From Desulfobacteraceae bacterium (GTDB taxonomy: Bacteria; Desulfobacterota; Desulfobacteria; Desulfobacterales; UBA11574), in contig PKTV01000176.1 of the NCBI GenBank assembly GCA_002868985.1, positions 1 through 7,132 of the forward strand: a stretch of DNA of 7,132 nt, in the 5' to 3' direction. A program made the translations under genes and the position numbers. The notes below the pieces were generated by a model. The model worked only from the letters and a program-made list of their open reading frames with translations, was not told where the DNA came from and ran no database searches. Positions 1-6,897 of the stretch are shown here, piece after piece. Each line of letters starts with the position of its first letter. Within the stretch, counting starts at the first letter, position 1.

Positions 1-407
1 ACTTTACATATCGCAATGGCGGAAAATTAGGCGGAACTCATGGCGCAAGGTTTATCATTTCAGACGGTGAGATAGAACTTCTAACACCTGTTTTCAAGCT
101 CGAAAACATACATTTTGGTAAAATTGAAGCTGAAATGACAATGGAAAATCAGAGGCTTAAAGTTAAGCGATGCATCATAAATGCAAGTCCGCTGGATGGT
201 AACGTGTCCGGTCTTATCAACTTAAGGGAACCTTTGGGACAAAGTTATTTAAGACTTTTAGGCGTCATTAAACCAAACCAAGAATTCCTTGCAGAACTGG
301 GAAAAGATCTTCCGACAAATTTATTGCCTGAAGAGATATTTAGCAAAAAAGTGATTCGAATCCGAATTTATGGTACGTTGGACGAACCCCGTTTTTTTCT
401 GGATTAA
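1..407 (+). CDS. gspN: Type II secretion system protein GspN, C-terminal part (5' truncated by window)
   Basis: The reading frame is open from base 3 to the TAA at 405-407, so the gene enters from the left and only its last 134 codons are visible. The ATG codons at 129 and 135 are internal and should not be taken as starts. The visible part has alternating beta-strand-like segments: a glycine-rich stretch (RNGGKLGGTHGARF), then LLTPVFKLENIHFGKIEAEM, then a closing IRIYGTLDEPRFFLD. Such repeated strands fit the AsmA-like, envelope-spanning fold expected for the GspN form found in deltaproteobacterial T2SS clusters. The main support is context: the frame ends 55 bases before gspC, the order seen in that group. 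GspN is an accessory T2SS component whose precise role is unsettled. Sequence similarity alone is weak in this fragment, so the name rests partly on synteny. Confidence 0.72.
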   Translation, partial: FTYRNGGKLGGTHGARFIISDGEIELLTPVFKLENIHFGKIEAEMTMENQRLKVKRCIINASPLDGNVSGLINLREPLGQSYLRLLGVIKPNQEFLAELGKDLPTNLLPEEIFSKKVIRIRIYGTLDEPRFFLD

Positions 408-462
408 TCAGGAAGTTGCGGATGATAAATTCTATTTTTTTGAATTCATTCAAATTTAGATC

Positions 463-1302
463 ATGAAACGATATCTTACCATATTGAATATTTTATTTAT
501 TGCCGGCATTGTTTTTTTTATAGTGAAGGTGTTTTATAAAATCGCCACAGCCAAAATCGATTATAGCACTTCTTCCAAAACAACAGCCAGACATCTTGTC
601 CCAAATAAAAGCACAACGCAACATAAGCTGTCTCATTACCAGGCAATTATCGAGCACAATCTGTTCAAAACAAAAACAGAAACCGGAAGTGGACCCGACG
701 AACTCGACATAGGAACCCTTAAACCCACAGACTTAAATTTGGTTCTACTGGGGACGATTACGGGTGATAAGAAAGAAGCCTATGCCGTCATTGAAGATAC
801 TGCTGTAAAGAAACAGGATCTTTACAGAATCGGAGACACCATCCAAAATGCAACGGTGAAGATAATCTTAAGAGAAAAGGTGATACTTAATGTCAACGGT
901 AAAGATGAAATATTAGGGATAGAAAAGGTTAGCGGAAGTCGTGGATTAAGGAGTTCTTCCACGAAATTGGGCAGGACAAGTTCTCAAAATATAACCGTAA
1001 AACGTTCCCAGATAGATACAGCCATTAAAGATGCAAATACCCTTATGAAACAGATAAGGATACGACCAAATTTTAAAAATGGAAAACCTGACGGTTTCCG
1101 TTTGACAGGTATCAGACCAAACTCTATTTTTTATAAAATGGGTTTGAAAAGTGGAGATGTCATCATGGGTGTGGATGGTAAAGATATCGAATCTGTTGAC
1201 GATGCTTTAAAGTTTTATCAAAATTTGCAGTCATCCTCCAAGGTCCAGCTTCAGATAAAACGAAGGGGCCGACTCAAAACCATTGACTATCGTATTGAAT
1301 AA
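463..1302 (+). CDS. gspC: Type II secretion system protein GspC
   Basis: GspC is the inner-membrane clamp protein that links the T2SS platform to the periplasmic N0 domain of the GspD secretin and contributes to substrate choice. The 279-residue product has the full architecture: a short cytoplasmic start, one transmembrane helix (about residues 7-25), a linker, the pattern HYQAIIEHNLFK (58-69), the homology-region beta domain (about 88-154, with LVLLGTITGDKKEAYAVIED and YRIGDTI), a variable linker, and a C-terminal PDZ domain (about 205-278, with GIRPNSIFYKMGLKSGDVI and VDGKDIES). Length is normal for the PDZ-containing form. An in-frame TAG at 457-459 makes ATG 463 the first possible ATG start. 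No clear Shine-Dalgarno sequence precedes it. It follows gspN by 55 bases and is separated from gspD by a longer spacer. Nothing is missing or broken. Confidence 0.93.
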   Translation: MKRYLTILNILFIAGIVFFIVKVFYKIATAKIDYSTSSKTTARHLVPNKSTTQHKLSHYQAIIEHNLFKTKTETGSGPDELDIGTLKPTDLNLVLLGTITGDKKEAYAVIEDTAVKKQDLYRIGDTIQNATVKIILREKVILNVNGKDEILGIEKVSGSRGLRSSSTKLGRTSSQNITVKRSQIDTAIKDANTLMKQIRIRPNFKNGKPDGFRLTGIRPNSIFYKMGLKSGDVIMGVDGKDIESVDDALKFYQNLQSSSKVQLQIKRRGRLKTIDYRIE

Positions 1303-1570
1303 ACGATAAATATGTGATATACTAAAAAGGTTTTTTACGATCCTTTAAGATTTTTGGTTCCCAAATGTATTTTTGATGAATTCGCAAAAGCTCGAATTCA
1401 TTTTGTTTTTGGTTTTATGGCATACATTCTTTGTGGCCAAATTTTGTTGTTTTAACGGGTAATTGAGTGCAAGCTGGTCGCAAAAGGGTTCTTGTTTTAC
1501 TTTTTATGGAGCCCTAATCTTTAAGCGACTGAAAATCGGATTAAATAAAAACAACACCGTAGAATCATCA
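1303..1570 (+). other. gspC-gspD intergenic spacer (leader of gspD)
   Basis: This is the only long gap inside the secretion operon. It is AT-rich and holds a 9-bp perfect hairpin followed by T-runs (1376-1410, listed separately), a smaller TTTGG/CCAAA hairpin near 1354-1366, and two copies of the 9-mer TCGCAAAAG at 1382-1390 and 1478-1486. A weak sigma-70-like pair, TTGTTT at 1492-1497 and TAATCT at 1515-1520 with 17-base spacing, could give gspD its own promoter, but each box matches only 3 of 6 consensus bases. The frame from TTG 1463 to 1570 is open and continuous with gspD. I treat it as leader because it would put 36 non-hydrophobic-led residues before a good signal peptide. Confidence 0.5.
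1375..1410 (+). terminator. Terminator-like hairpin with T-rich tail between gspC and gspD
   Basis: ATGAATTCG at 1376-1384 is exactly complementary to CGAATTCAT at 1393-1401, giving a 9-bp stem with an 8-base loop and a possible extra G-U pair at the base. TTTTGTTTTT follows directly. The shape is that of an intrinsic terminator or attenuator, but the stem is AT-rich (3 of 9 pairs are G-C), so termination would be inefficient at best. It lies 74 bases after the gspC stop. It could lower or separate transcription of gspD and gspE relative to gspN and gspC. Confidence 0.35.
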
Positions 1571-3565
1571 ATGATGAAATCACACGAACGCGGTTCAAAA
1601 ACCATTAGATACATATTTACCCTCATTGTGCTGATATTGACATTGAATCTGTCAATGGGTGCTCAAGCCAAACCTTCTGAACAGACTGCCAAATCATCAG
1701 ATGCTAAGAAAGAAACACAAGGGAAACAGGATTCAGAACGATTCATTTCAATAGATTTCAATAATGTGGATATCAATGTTTTTATTAAATTTATCAGTGA
1801 ATTGACGTCAAAGAACTTTGTCGTTGATCAACGTGTAAGAGGAAAAGTAACGATAATTTCACCCAGCAAAATTTCTGTCAAAGAAGCTTACAAAGTGTTT
1901 GAATCAGTTCTGGAAGTCCATGGTTTTACCACCATCAAAGCCGGAGAAGTAACTAAAATCGTTCCATCTCCTGATGCACGATCAAAAAACATTGAAACAC
2001 GGCTTAAACAAGAGGCCGCTTCTCCGGAAGATCGGGTGGTCACTCAATTGATACCCTTAAAATTCGCAAATCCATCTGAAATAAAAAGGCTGTTCGCTCC
2101 ACTGGTTTCAAAAAGCAGTGTTATCCTGGATTACCCGCCGACAAACATGCTGATTATAACCGATGTATATTCAAACATAAAACGATTGATTCGGATCCTG
2201 AATGCCATTGATGTGGCCGGCATGGGAGAGGAGGTTTCTGTCATTCCGCTCGAGTATGCTGAGGCCACAAAATTTGTTAAAATCCTTGATTCTGTTTTTC
2301 AGACAAAAAGAAAATCTAAAGGAAAAAGCACGCTGATGGATGCCCAGTTTGTCGCCGATGAAAGGACCAATACCATTATTGTAATGGCCAGCGAGGTGGA
2401 AACCTCAAGGATTAAAAGGCTGATCAACATGCTGGATCGGGAAACACCCCGAGGGAAAGAGAAGATCCACGTCTATTACCTTGAAAACGCCAATGCTGAA
2501 GATTTGGCCAAAGTTCTTCAGGAATTACCAACGAAAAAGACCGGGGGCCCCCAAAAGAAGCTTCCGTTTGTTTCGGAAGATGTTAAAGTAACCGCAGACA
2601 AAGCGACCAACAGTCTGATTATCATGGCAGGTAAGGAGGATTACCTGGTCCTGGATGAGATCATCAAAAAACTGGATGTTCCAAGGTCTATGGTTTATAT
2701 TGAATGCCTGATTATGGAAGTGAATGTAAACAAGGAGTTTAATCTAGGCGTCCAATGGCAAGCAGGGGGTACGACCAGAATCAACAATAAAGATGCGGCA
2801 TTTGGCGGGGGATTTAAACCCGAAGTGCCTATAATTTCGTCAGGTTCTGCCGCCACATTACCGTCTCCGGCAGGTTTCTCACTGGGAATATTCAGCGAAG
2901 TGATTACCATCGGCGGCATCACCTTCCCCAATCTTTCTGCTATCGTAAATGCGTATAAAAAAGACAAGGATGTTCATTTTCTCTCCACACCTCAGATTCT
3001 GACCACAGACAATGAAGAGGCAAGCATTACGGTTGGAAAGAATGTTCCGTTTCAGACCCGATCGGCTGCAGATAGCGGGGTGGAGACATACAGTTCCTAT
3101 GAGTACAAAGATGTTGGCATCACCTTGAAAATTACCCCTCAAATCAGTCACGACCGCCTGGTACGGCTCTATATCAATACGGAATCGACCAAACTCGATC
3201 AACAGTCAACGACGTCTTCGGATCGTCCCACAACACTAAAGAAAACCGTCGATACAACGGTGATTATCAAAGATACAAATACGGTTGTCATTGGCGGGTT
3301 GATTGATGACAGTTTTTCTGAAACAAGATATACAGTTCCCTGCCTGGGAGACATCCCTTTGCTTGGTTATTTGTTCAAAACAACGGCAAGGGGGGGCGAC
3401 AAGACGAATCTTTACGTATTTATCACCCCCCACGTTGTTGAAAATCCTGCTGAAGCAAAAGCGATTTTGGATAGTAAAAAAGATGAAATTGACCAAATCA
3501 GAGAGGGAAAAATCAAAATGTACGAAAAAAGTCTGGACATACCCGAACAATATCCCAAAGAATAA
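1571..3565 (+). CDS. gspD: Type II secretion system secretin GspD
   Basis: GspD forms the multimeric outer-membrane channel through which folded T2SS substrates leave the periplasm. Starting at ATG 1571 (ATG 1574 is equally possible), the 664-residue product begins with basic residues, a hydrophobic core (IFTLIVLILTLNLSM) and a cleavage site after GAQA (about 33/34), a standard Sec signal peptide. Domains follow in order: N0 (about 58-135, FISIDFNNVDINVFIKFIS), N1 (156-212), N2 (222-290), N3 (298-385) and the secretin pore (about 385-630). The pore contains VNAYKKDKDVHFLSTPQIL, the gate-region VGKNVPFQT, VVIGGLI and the hallmark VPCLGDIPLLGYLF (589-602). A charged tail of about 40 residues ends the protein; no long pilotin-binding S domain is obvious. 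The frame stays open upstream to TTG 1463, which would add 36 residues ahead of the signal peptide; I reject that start. No strong ribosome-binding site is seen. gspE follows within about 50 bases. Confidence 0.95.
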   Translation: MMKSHERGSKTIRYIFTLIVLILTLNLSMGAQAKPSEQTAKSSDAKKETQGKQDSERFISIDFNNVDINVFIKFISELTSKNFVVDQRVRGKVTIISPSKISVKEAYKVFESVLEVHGFTTIKAGEVTKIVPSPDARSKNIETRLKQEAASPEDRVVTQLIPLKFANPSEIKRLFAPLVSKSSVILDYPPTNMLIITDVYSNIKRLIRILNAIDVAGMGEEVSVIPLEYAEATKFVKILDSVFQTKRKSKGKSTLMDAQFVADERTNTIIVMASEVETSRIKRLINMLDRETPRGKEKIHVYYLENANAEDLAKVLQELPTKKTGGPQKKLPFVSEDVKVTADKATNSLIIMAGKEDYLVLDEIIKKLDVPRSMVYIECLIMEVNVNKEFNLGVQWQAGGTTRINNKDAAFGGGFKPEVPIISSGSAATLPSPAGFSLGIFSEVITIGGITFPNLSAIVNAYKKDKDVHFLSTPQILTTDNEEASITVGKNVPFQTRSAADSGVETYSSYEYKDVGITLKITPQISHDRLVRLYINTESTKLDQQSTTSSDRPTTLKKTVDTTVIIKDTNTVVIGGLIDDSFSETRYTVPCLGDIPLLGYLFKTTARGGDKTNLYVFITPHVVENPAEAKAILDSKKDEIDQIREGKIKMYEKSLDIPEQYPKE

Positions 3566-3615
3566 AGCAAGTTTTTATTAATCATTCCTTGAAAACAAAC
3601 AAACCGTCGAACAGC

Positions 3616-5376
3616 ATGCAAAAAAACCTTTCCCAGATATTCAGAGAAAACCTCAACATTTCAGAAGAAGATCTAAAAGAGGCTCAAAGGATAAAAACTG
3701 AAAAAGGAGGCGATTTCGGAGAAATACTTGTCACAAAAAAAATGATTACCGAGAGACAGCTCCTTGAAGCTTTGAGCATCCAATATGACATTCCTTTTTG
3801 GCCTGAGCTGCCCCTTGAAAAATATAAAACCGATTTTACCGACCATGTTCCGATTCAGTTTCTAAAAAAATATATCATGGTTCCCCTCATCAGTGAAACC
3901 CAGTCCCCCGGCTTTGAAGGAAAACCGAATGACAAAAATTGGCAAGATTCAAAAGAAAATCTAATTGAATATGAATCGGTCATCGCCGTAAATAACCCTG
4001 CTTGCATACAGCCAATGGATGACCTGATCAGGATTCTTGGATGCCACGATGTCAAGCTTGTTCTTTCAACAAAGGATGCAATTTCATTTGCCATCAATAT
4101 ATCCTATGATCTTAGCAGGGACTCCGCCGAGCAGCTTGTTCAAGATATGGAAGAAGACGGCAGTTCCATTATCAGCGAGATAGAGGAAAGGGCGGATTTG
4201 CTGGATGACATCAGTGATGCACCCATCATAAAACTTGTGAACCACATTATTTCCCAATCCGTGAAAGCACGGGCAAGCGATATTCATATCGAACCTTACC
4301 GGGACAGTTTCAAGGTTCGCTATCGTGTCGACGGTATTCTGTATGACCTTTTGTCTCCTCCCAAATGGGTCCAGCCGGCGCTTATCTCAAGAATTAAGGT
4401 TATGGCAAAGATGAACATTGCGGAAAAACGCCTTCCTCAGGATGGTCGTTTGGATGTAAAAATCGGTAATCAGGAGATTGATGTGCGGGTGTCCACTATA
4501 CCGACATCCTTTGGAGAACGTGTGGTACTCAGGCTTCTTGACAAATCAGGCTCCTTAATGTCACTTTCGGATCTCGGACTTAAATCCGACAAACTGGATC
4601 TGCTTGAAAACCTTGTGAAATCTCCCAATGGAATTATCCTTGTAACCGGACCCACCGGCAGCGGCAAGACCACAACCCTCTATGCCGTCTTGTCATCAAT
4701 CAATAAACCGGATATCAATATTATCACCGTGGAAGATCCCATTGAATACAAGATTGAAGGCATCAACCAGATACAGGTCAATCCAAAGATAAACCTTACC
4801 TTTGCCAGCGGCCTTAGATCCATTGTTAGACAGGATCCGGATGTTATTCTGGTGGGTGAAATACGGGATCGAGAGACAGCTGAAATCGCAGTTCAGTCAG
4901 CACTAACAGGCCATCTTGTTTTTTCCACACTTCATACCAACGATTCTGCAAGCGCCATTACGCGCCTTGTGGATATCGGTGTTGAACCTTTTTTAATTTC
5001 ATCATCCATTTTGGCTGTTGTTGCCCAGAGACTGATTCGAGTTCTTTGTGAAGATTGCAAAGAGGCTTACACCCCTGATGAACTGGCCTTAAGAAGTATT
5101 GGAATTACCGATGACCAATTCCAAGAGTCTGTTATTTGTAAGGCAGTAGGATGTGAAAAATGTTTTCATACAGGGTACAAAGGGCGGAGAGGTATTTTTG
5201 AAATGATGATTTTAGATTCCAGCTTAAAAAGCCTCATACTTAAGACCTATGATTCGAACCAGATAAAAAATGAAGCCTTGAGTCGGAATATGATTACCCT
5301 GCGCGAGGACGGTGTACAAAAGGTTTTAGGCGGCATTTCAACAATAGAAGAGGTCCTCAGAGTTACTCAGAAATAA
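3616..5376 (+). CDS. gspE: Type II secretion system ATPase GspE
   Basis: GspE is the cytoplasmic hexameric ATPase that powers pseudopilus assembly at the inner-membrane platform. Numbered from ATG 3616 (586 aa), it has an N-terminal T2SSE_N/MshEN-like region (about 1-150, with FGEILVTKKMITERQLLEAL), the N2 domain with SQSVKARASDIHIEPY and RYRVDGILYDL, then the ATPase core. That core shows Walker A GPTGSGKTTT (345-354), the Asp box with E373/D374 (VEDPIEY), Walker B with E415 (ILVGEIRD) and the His box with H440 (STLHTND). The zinc-binding tetracysteine that separates GspE from PilT is present: C478xxC481 and C513xxC516. All catalytic residues are intact. An unusual insertion of about 30 residues lies at 92-121. 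TTG 3589 in the same frame would add 9 residues; neither start has a clear Shine-Dalgarno, so I prefer ATG. A PilB/MshE-type ATPase is the main alternative, made unlikely by the gspC-gspD context. Confidence 0.94.
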   Translation: MQKNLSQIFRENLNISEEDLKEAQRIKTEKGGDFGEILVTKKMITERQLLEALSIQYDIPFWPELPLEKYKTDFTDHVPIQFLKKYIMVPLISETQSPGFEGKPNDKNWQDSKENLIEYESVIAVNNPACIQPMDDLIRILGCHDVKLVLSTKDAISFAINISYDLSRDSAEQLVQDMEEDGSSIISEIEERADLLDDISDAPIIKLVNHIISQSVKARASDIHIEPYRDSFKVRYRVDGILYDLLSPPKWVQPALISRIKVMAKMNIAEKRLPQDGRLDVKIGNQEIDVRVSTIPTSFGERVVLRLLDKSGSLMSLSDLGLKSDKLDLLENLVKSPNGIILVTGPTGSGKTTTLYAVLSSINKPDINIITVEDPIEYKIEGINQIQVNPKINLTFASGLRSIVRQDPDVILVGEIRDRETAEIAVQSALTGHLVFSTLHTNDSASAITRLVDIGVEPFLISSSILAVVAQRLIRVLCEDCKEAYTPDELALRSIGITDDQFQESVICKAVGCEKCFHTGYKGRRGIFEMMILDSSLKSLILKTYDSNQIKNEALSRNMITLREDGVQKVLGGISTIEEVLRVTQK

Positions 5377-5379
5377 ACA

Positions 5380-5772
5380 ATGAAAAAAACATTGTATTTT
5401 GTCATTTTTTTTATCGTTTTGAACACGTTTTACGGGAGTATTCTTGCCGGACAGGATGTGAATATTGATGATCATCCCCAAGTTTCACATGAAGCTGAAG
5501 AGAACTCGGAGAATGCGTCCCTTTATCCCATCAAATTTTATCAAGATTATATTTCAAGTGTTGACGGTAATCGCTGCCTGATGCATCCGACATGTTCACA
5601 ATACTGTATAGAAGCATTTAAAAAACATGGCACCTTCTTGGGATGGATCATGTGCTCGGACCGTTTCATACGTTGCGGTCGAGACGAGAACAAATTGTCG
5701 GATCCGGTCTGGATAGACGGTGAAAAGCGCAGCTATGATCCTGTAAGTAATAATGACTTCTGGCGGAAGTAA
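5380..5772 (+). CDS. Exported YidD-family (membrane protein insertion efficiency factor-like) protein
   Basis: The 130-residue product has a typical Sec signal peptide (KK then a hydrophobic core at 4-18, likely cleavage after SILA, 23/24), an acidic linker (24-47), and a YidD-like domain (about 48-122). The recognisable core is YPIKFYQDYISSVDGNRC, then HPTCSQYCIEAFKKHG, then DRFIRCGRDE and a final YDPV. YidD's three conserved cysteines correspond to C66, C72 and C99; C76 and C92 are extra. Classical YidD is a small protein on the cytoplasmic side of the inner membrane that assists YidC; it has no signal peptide and ends with CHPxHPGGxDPVP. Here the protein should be periplasmic or membrane-tethered and that tail is replaced, so I do not assign the yidD symbol. 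ATG 5380 lies 3 bases after the gspE stop with no Shine-Dalgarno, suggesting translational coupling. The family call is good; the function is unknown. Confidence 0.82.
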   Translation: MKKTLYFVIFFIVLNTFYGSILAGQDVNIDDHPQVSHEAEENSENASLYPIKFYQDYISSVDGNRCLMHPTCSQYCIEAFKKHGTFLGWIMCSDRFIRCGRDENKLSDPVWIDGEKRSYDPVSNNDFWRK

Positions 5773-5781
5773 TTAATCATC

Positions 5782-6750
5782 ATGCAGATCCGAAACACCA
5801 CCACTGTTTATCTGCTCTTTACGTTTTTTAGCATATTTTTTCTTTTTATCACCTTTGCGCAATCTTTTGCCGGCTCTGGATCTCAAGGCGTCCCCAACCC
5901 CTCTCTTATCCTTAATCCTGATAAACAGTTTAATTATGCACAAGATCTTTTTTCAGCCAAAGATTATTTAACGGCTGTAAACGAATACAAGCGATTTATC
6001 CATTTTTTTCCAAAAGATGAAAGGGTAGAATTGGCGATGTTCCAAGTCGGCATGTCCTACTTTCTTGGCAGACATTTTAATGAGGCCGTCAATTCCTTTA
6101 AAAAATTAACAGATCAGGATTTTGAAACCGAATATTCTATAAAATCGTATTTTAAAATTAGTGAAGCCTACATAACATTAAAGGCCTTTGACTTTGCCTT
6201 GATCAATCTTAACAATCTTATCACGATTACAAAAGATGAGAATATAAGAGATGAAGCCTACTACAGAATAGGATGGATTTATGTCGAAACAGCATCCTGG
6301 GATAACGCCAGACATTATTTTGAAAAAATCAGCCCTAAGAATAGAAATAAATTCAGACTTGAAAGACTTGCGGATGAACTTGACAAGGAAACATTAATCC
6401 CCCAAAAGGATCCGAAGCTTGCGGGATTTTTATCGATCATTCCAGGGGGAGGATATCTTTATTGTGAAAGATATCAGGATGCACTGATCGCCTTTTTGTT
6501 GAATGGTGGTCTGATATTAGCCGCCTATGAATCTTTCGATAAAGGACATAATGCACTTGGCGGACTCCTTACGTTTGTCGGGTTCGGCTTCTATGCCGGA
6601 AACATATACGGTGGTGTAACAAGTGCCCACAAATTCAATCGAAAAGAAACCAATCAATTTATTTATAAATTAAAAAAGAATACCCGAGTTAACCTTTCGG
6701 CTGATTTGGAAAACAAAAGTGTTTGCCTTTCCTTCCGATTTTTCTTTTAA
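5782..6750 (+). CDS. Exported TPR protein with hydrophobic C-terminal module (BamD/YbgF-like repeats)
   Basis: The 322-residue product starts with a strongly hydrophobic signal sequence (residues 9-26) and a probable cleavage site after SFA (30/31); there is no lipobox cysteine. Residues about 47-186 are tetratricopeptide-like helix pairs: YAQDLFSAKDYLTAVNEYKR, AMFQVGMSYFLGRHFNEAVN, YFKISEAYITLKAFDFALIN and AYYRIGWIYVETASWDNARH, the style of BamD and YbgF. From residue 211 comes a different module: PKLAGFLSIIPGGGYLYCER, then two hydrophobic stretches (about 232-253 and 260-282) and GGVTSAHKFNRKE. It resembles the glycine-rich turn plus two helices of TM2 or DUF5683-type domains. The last residues alternate like a beta strand and end in phenylalanine. 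The gene begins 9 bases after the YidD-like gene, so the two are probably translated together. TPRs suggest a scaffold for an envelope complex. I do not recognise a named gene, and the role is not established. Confidence 0.78.
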   Translation: MQIRNTTTVYLLFTFFSIFFLFITFAQSFAGSGSQGVPNPSLILNPDKQFNYAQDLFSAKDYLTAVNEYKRFIHFFPKDERVELAMFQVGMSYFLGRHFNEAVNSFKKLTDQDFETEYSIKSYFKISEAYITLKAFDFALINLNNLITITKDENIRDEAYYRIGWIYVETASWDNARHYFEKISPKNRNKFRLERLADELDKETLIPQKDPKLAGFLSIIPGGGYLYCERYQDALIAFLLNGGLILAAYESFDKGHNALGGLLTFVGFGFYAGNIYGGVTSAHKFNRKETNQFIYKLKKNTRVNLSADLENKSVCLSFRFFF

Positions 6751-6782
6751 TTCCTAACCCGGAAAAGCCGGAACCAAAAATA

Positions 6783-6897
6783 TTTGCCACAAAAGCACTA
6801 AGACCCGCCCGCCTCGCCTAAGGCGAAGCCGATGGCGGGCAGGCACAAAGGATATATTTATCATTCTTTCTTCGTGCCTTGGCGCCTGAGTGGCAAA
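6783..6897 (+). repeat. Imperfect inverted repeat (TTTGCCAC...GTGGCAAA), MITE-like or intergenic palindrome
   Basis: The outer 8 bases are perfect inverted copies: TTTGCCAC at 6783-6790 and GTGGCAAA at 6890-6897. If bases 6804-6843 are taken out of the left arm, 21 of 28 positions match between the left arm (6783-6803 joined to 6844-6850) and the reverse complement of the right arm (6870-6897). The arms contain degenerate CACTAAG/CACAAAG units. I recall similar 'gccacaaaggcactaag' palindromes between genes of Desulfobacterales, but cannot search for copies. It has no coding capacity and sits just after a gene end, so a transcription-end role is possible. Confidence 0.6.
6804..6843 (+). repeat. 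GC-rich palindromic unit nested in the left arm of the larger repeat
   Basis: GCCCGCC at 6807-6813 pairs with GGCGGGC at 6834-6840, and inside it TCGCC (6814-6818) pairs with GGCGA (6822-6826) around a 3-base loop, leaving AGCCGAT as a 3'-side bulge. The 40 bases are far richer in G+C than anything around them. Removing them restores the alignment between the arms of the surrounding inverted repeat, which is evidence that the unit is a separate insertion. As RNA it would fold strongly. Confidence 0.6.

Noticed and set aside
135..407. A separate 90-residue gene starting at ATG 135
   Set aside because: The same frame is open to the left edge of the window with similar strand-rich sequence, so this is the tail of a longer gspN.
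441..450. GAATTCATT shared by the gspN-gspC gap and the hairpin at 1394-1402, a possible operator
   Set aside because: The match is only nine bases, half-palindromic and A/T-rich, and the second copy is explained by the hairpin arm.
1463..1570. 36-codon N-terminal extension of GspD from TTG 1463
   Set aside because: It would bury the signal peptide 50 or so residues into the protein, uses a rare start, and overlaps a spacer with regulatory-looking structure; ATG 1571/1574 places the basic and hydrophobic signal correctly.
2695..3621. Open frames of 69 to 107 codons on the minus strand, and one of 92 codons on the plus strand, overlapping gspD and the start of gspE
   Set aside because: They lie across strongly conserved secretin and ATPase coding sequence, resemble no family, and have no ribosome-binding sites; they are shadow frames.
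3855..4673. Minus-strand open frames of 67 to 80 codons inside gspE
   Set aside because: They overlap well-conserved GspE domains and have no recognisable product or start signal.
6783..6897. CRISPR or transposon-end interpretation of the repeats after the TPR gene
   Set aside because: There are no regularly spaced direct repeats or spacers, and no transposase or clear target duplication is visible in the window.
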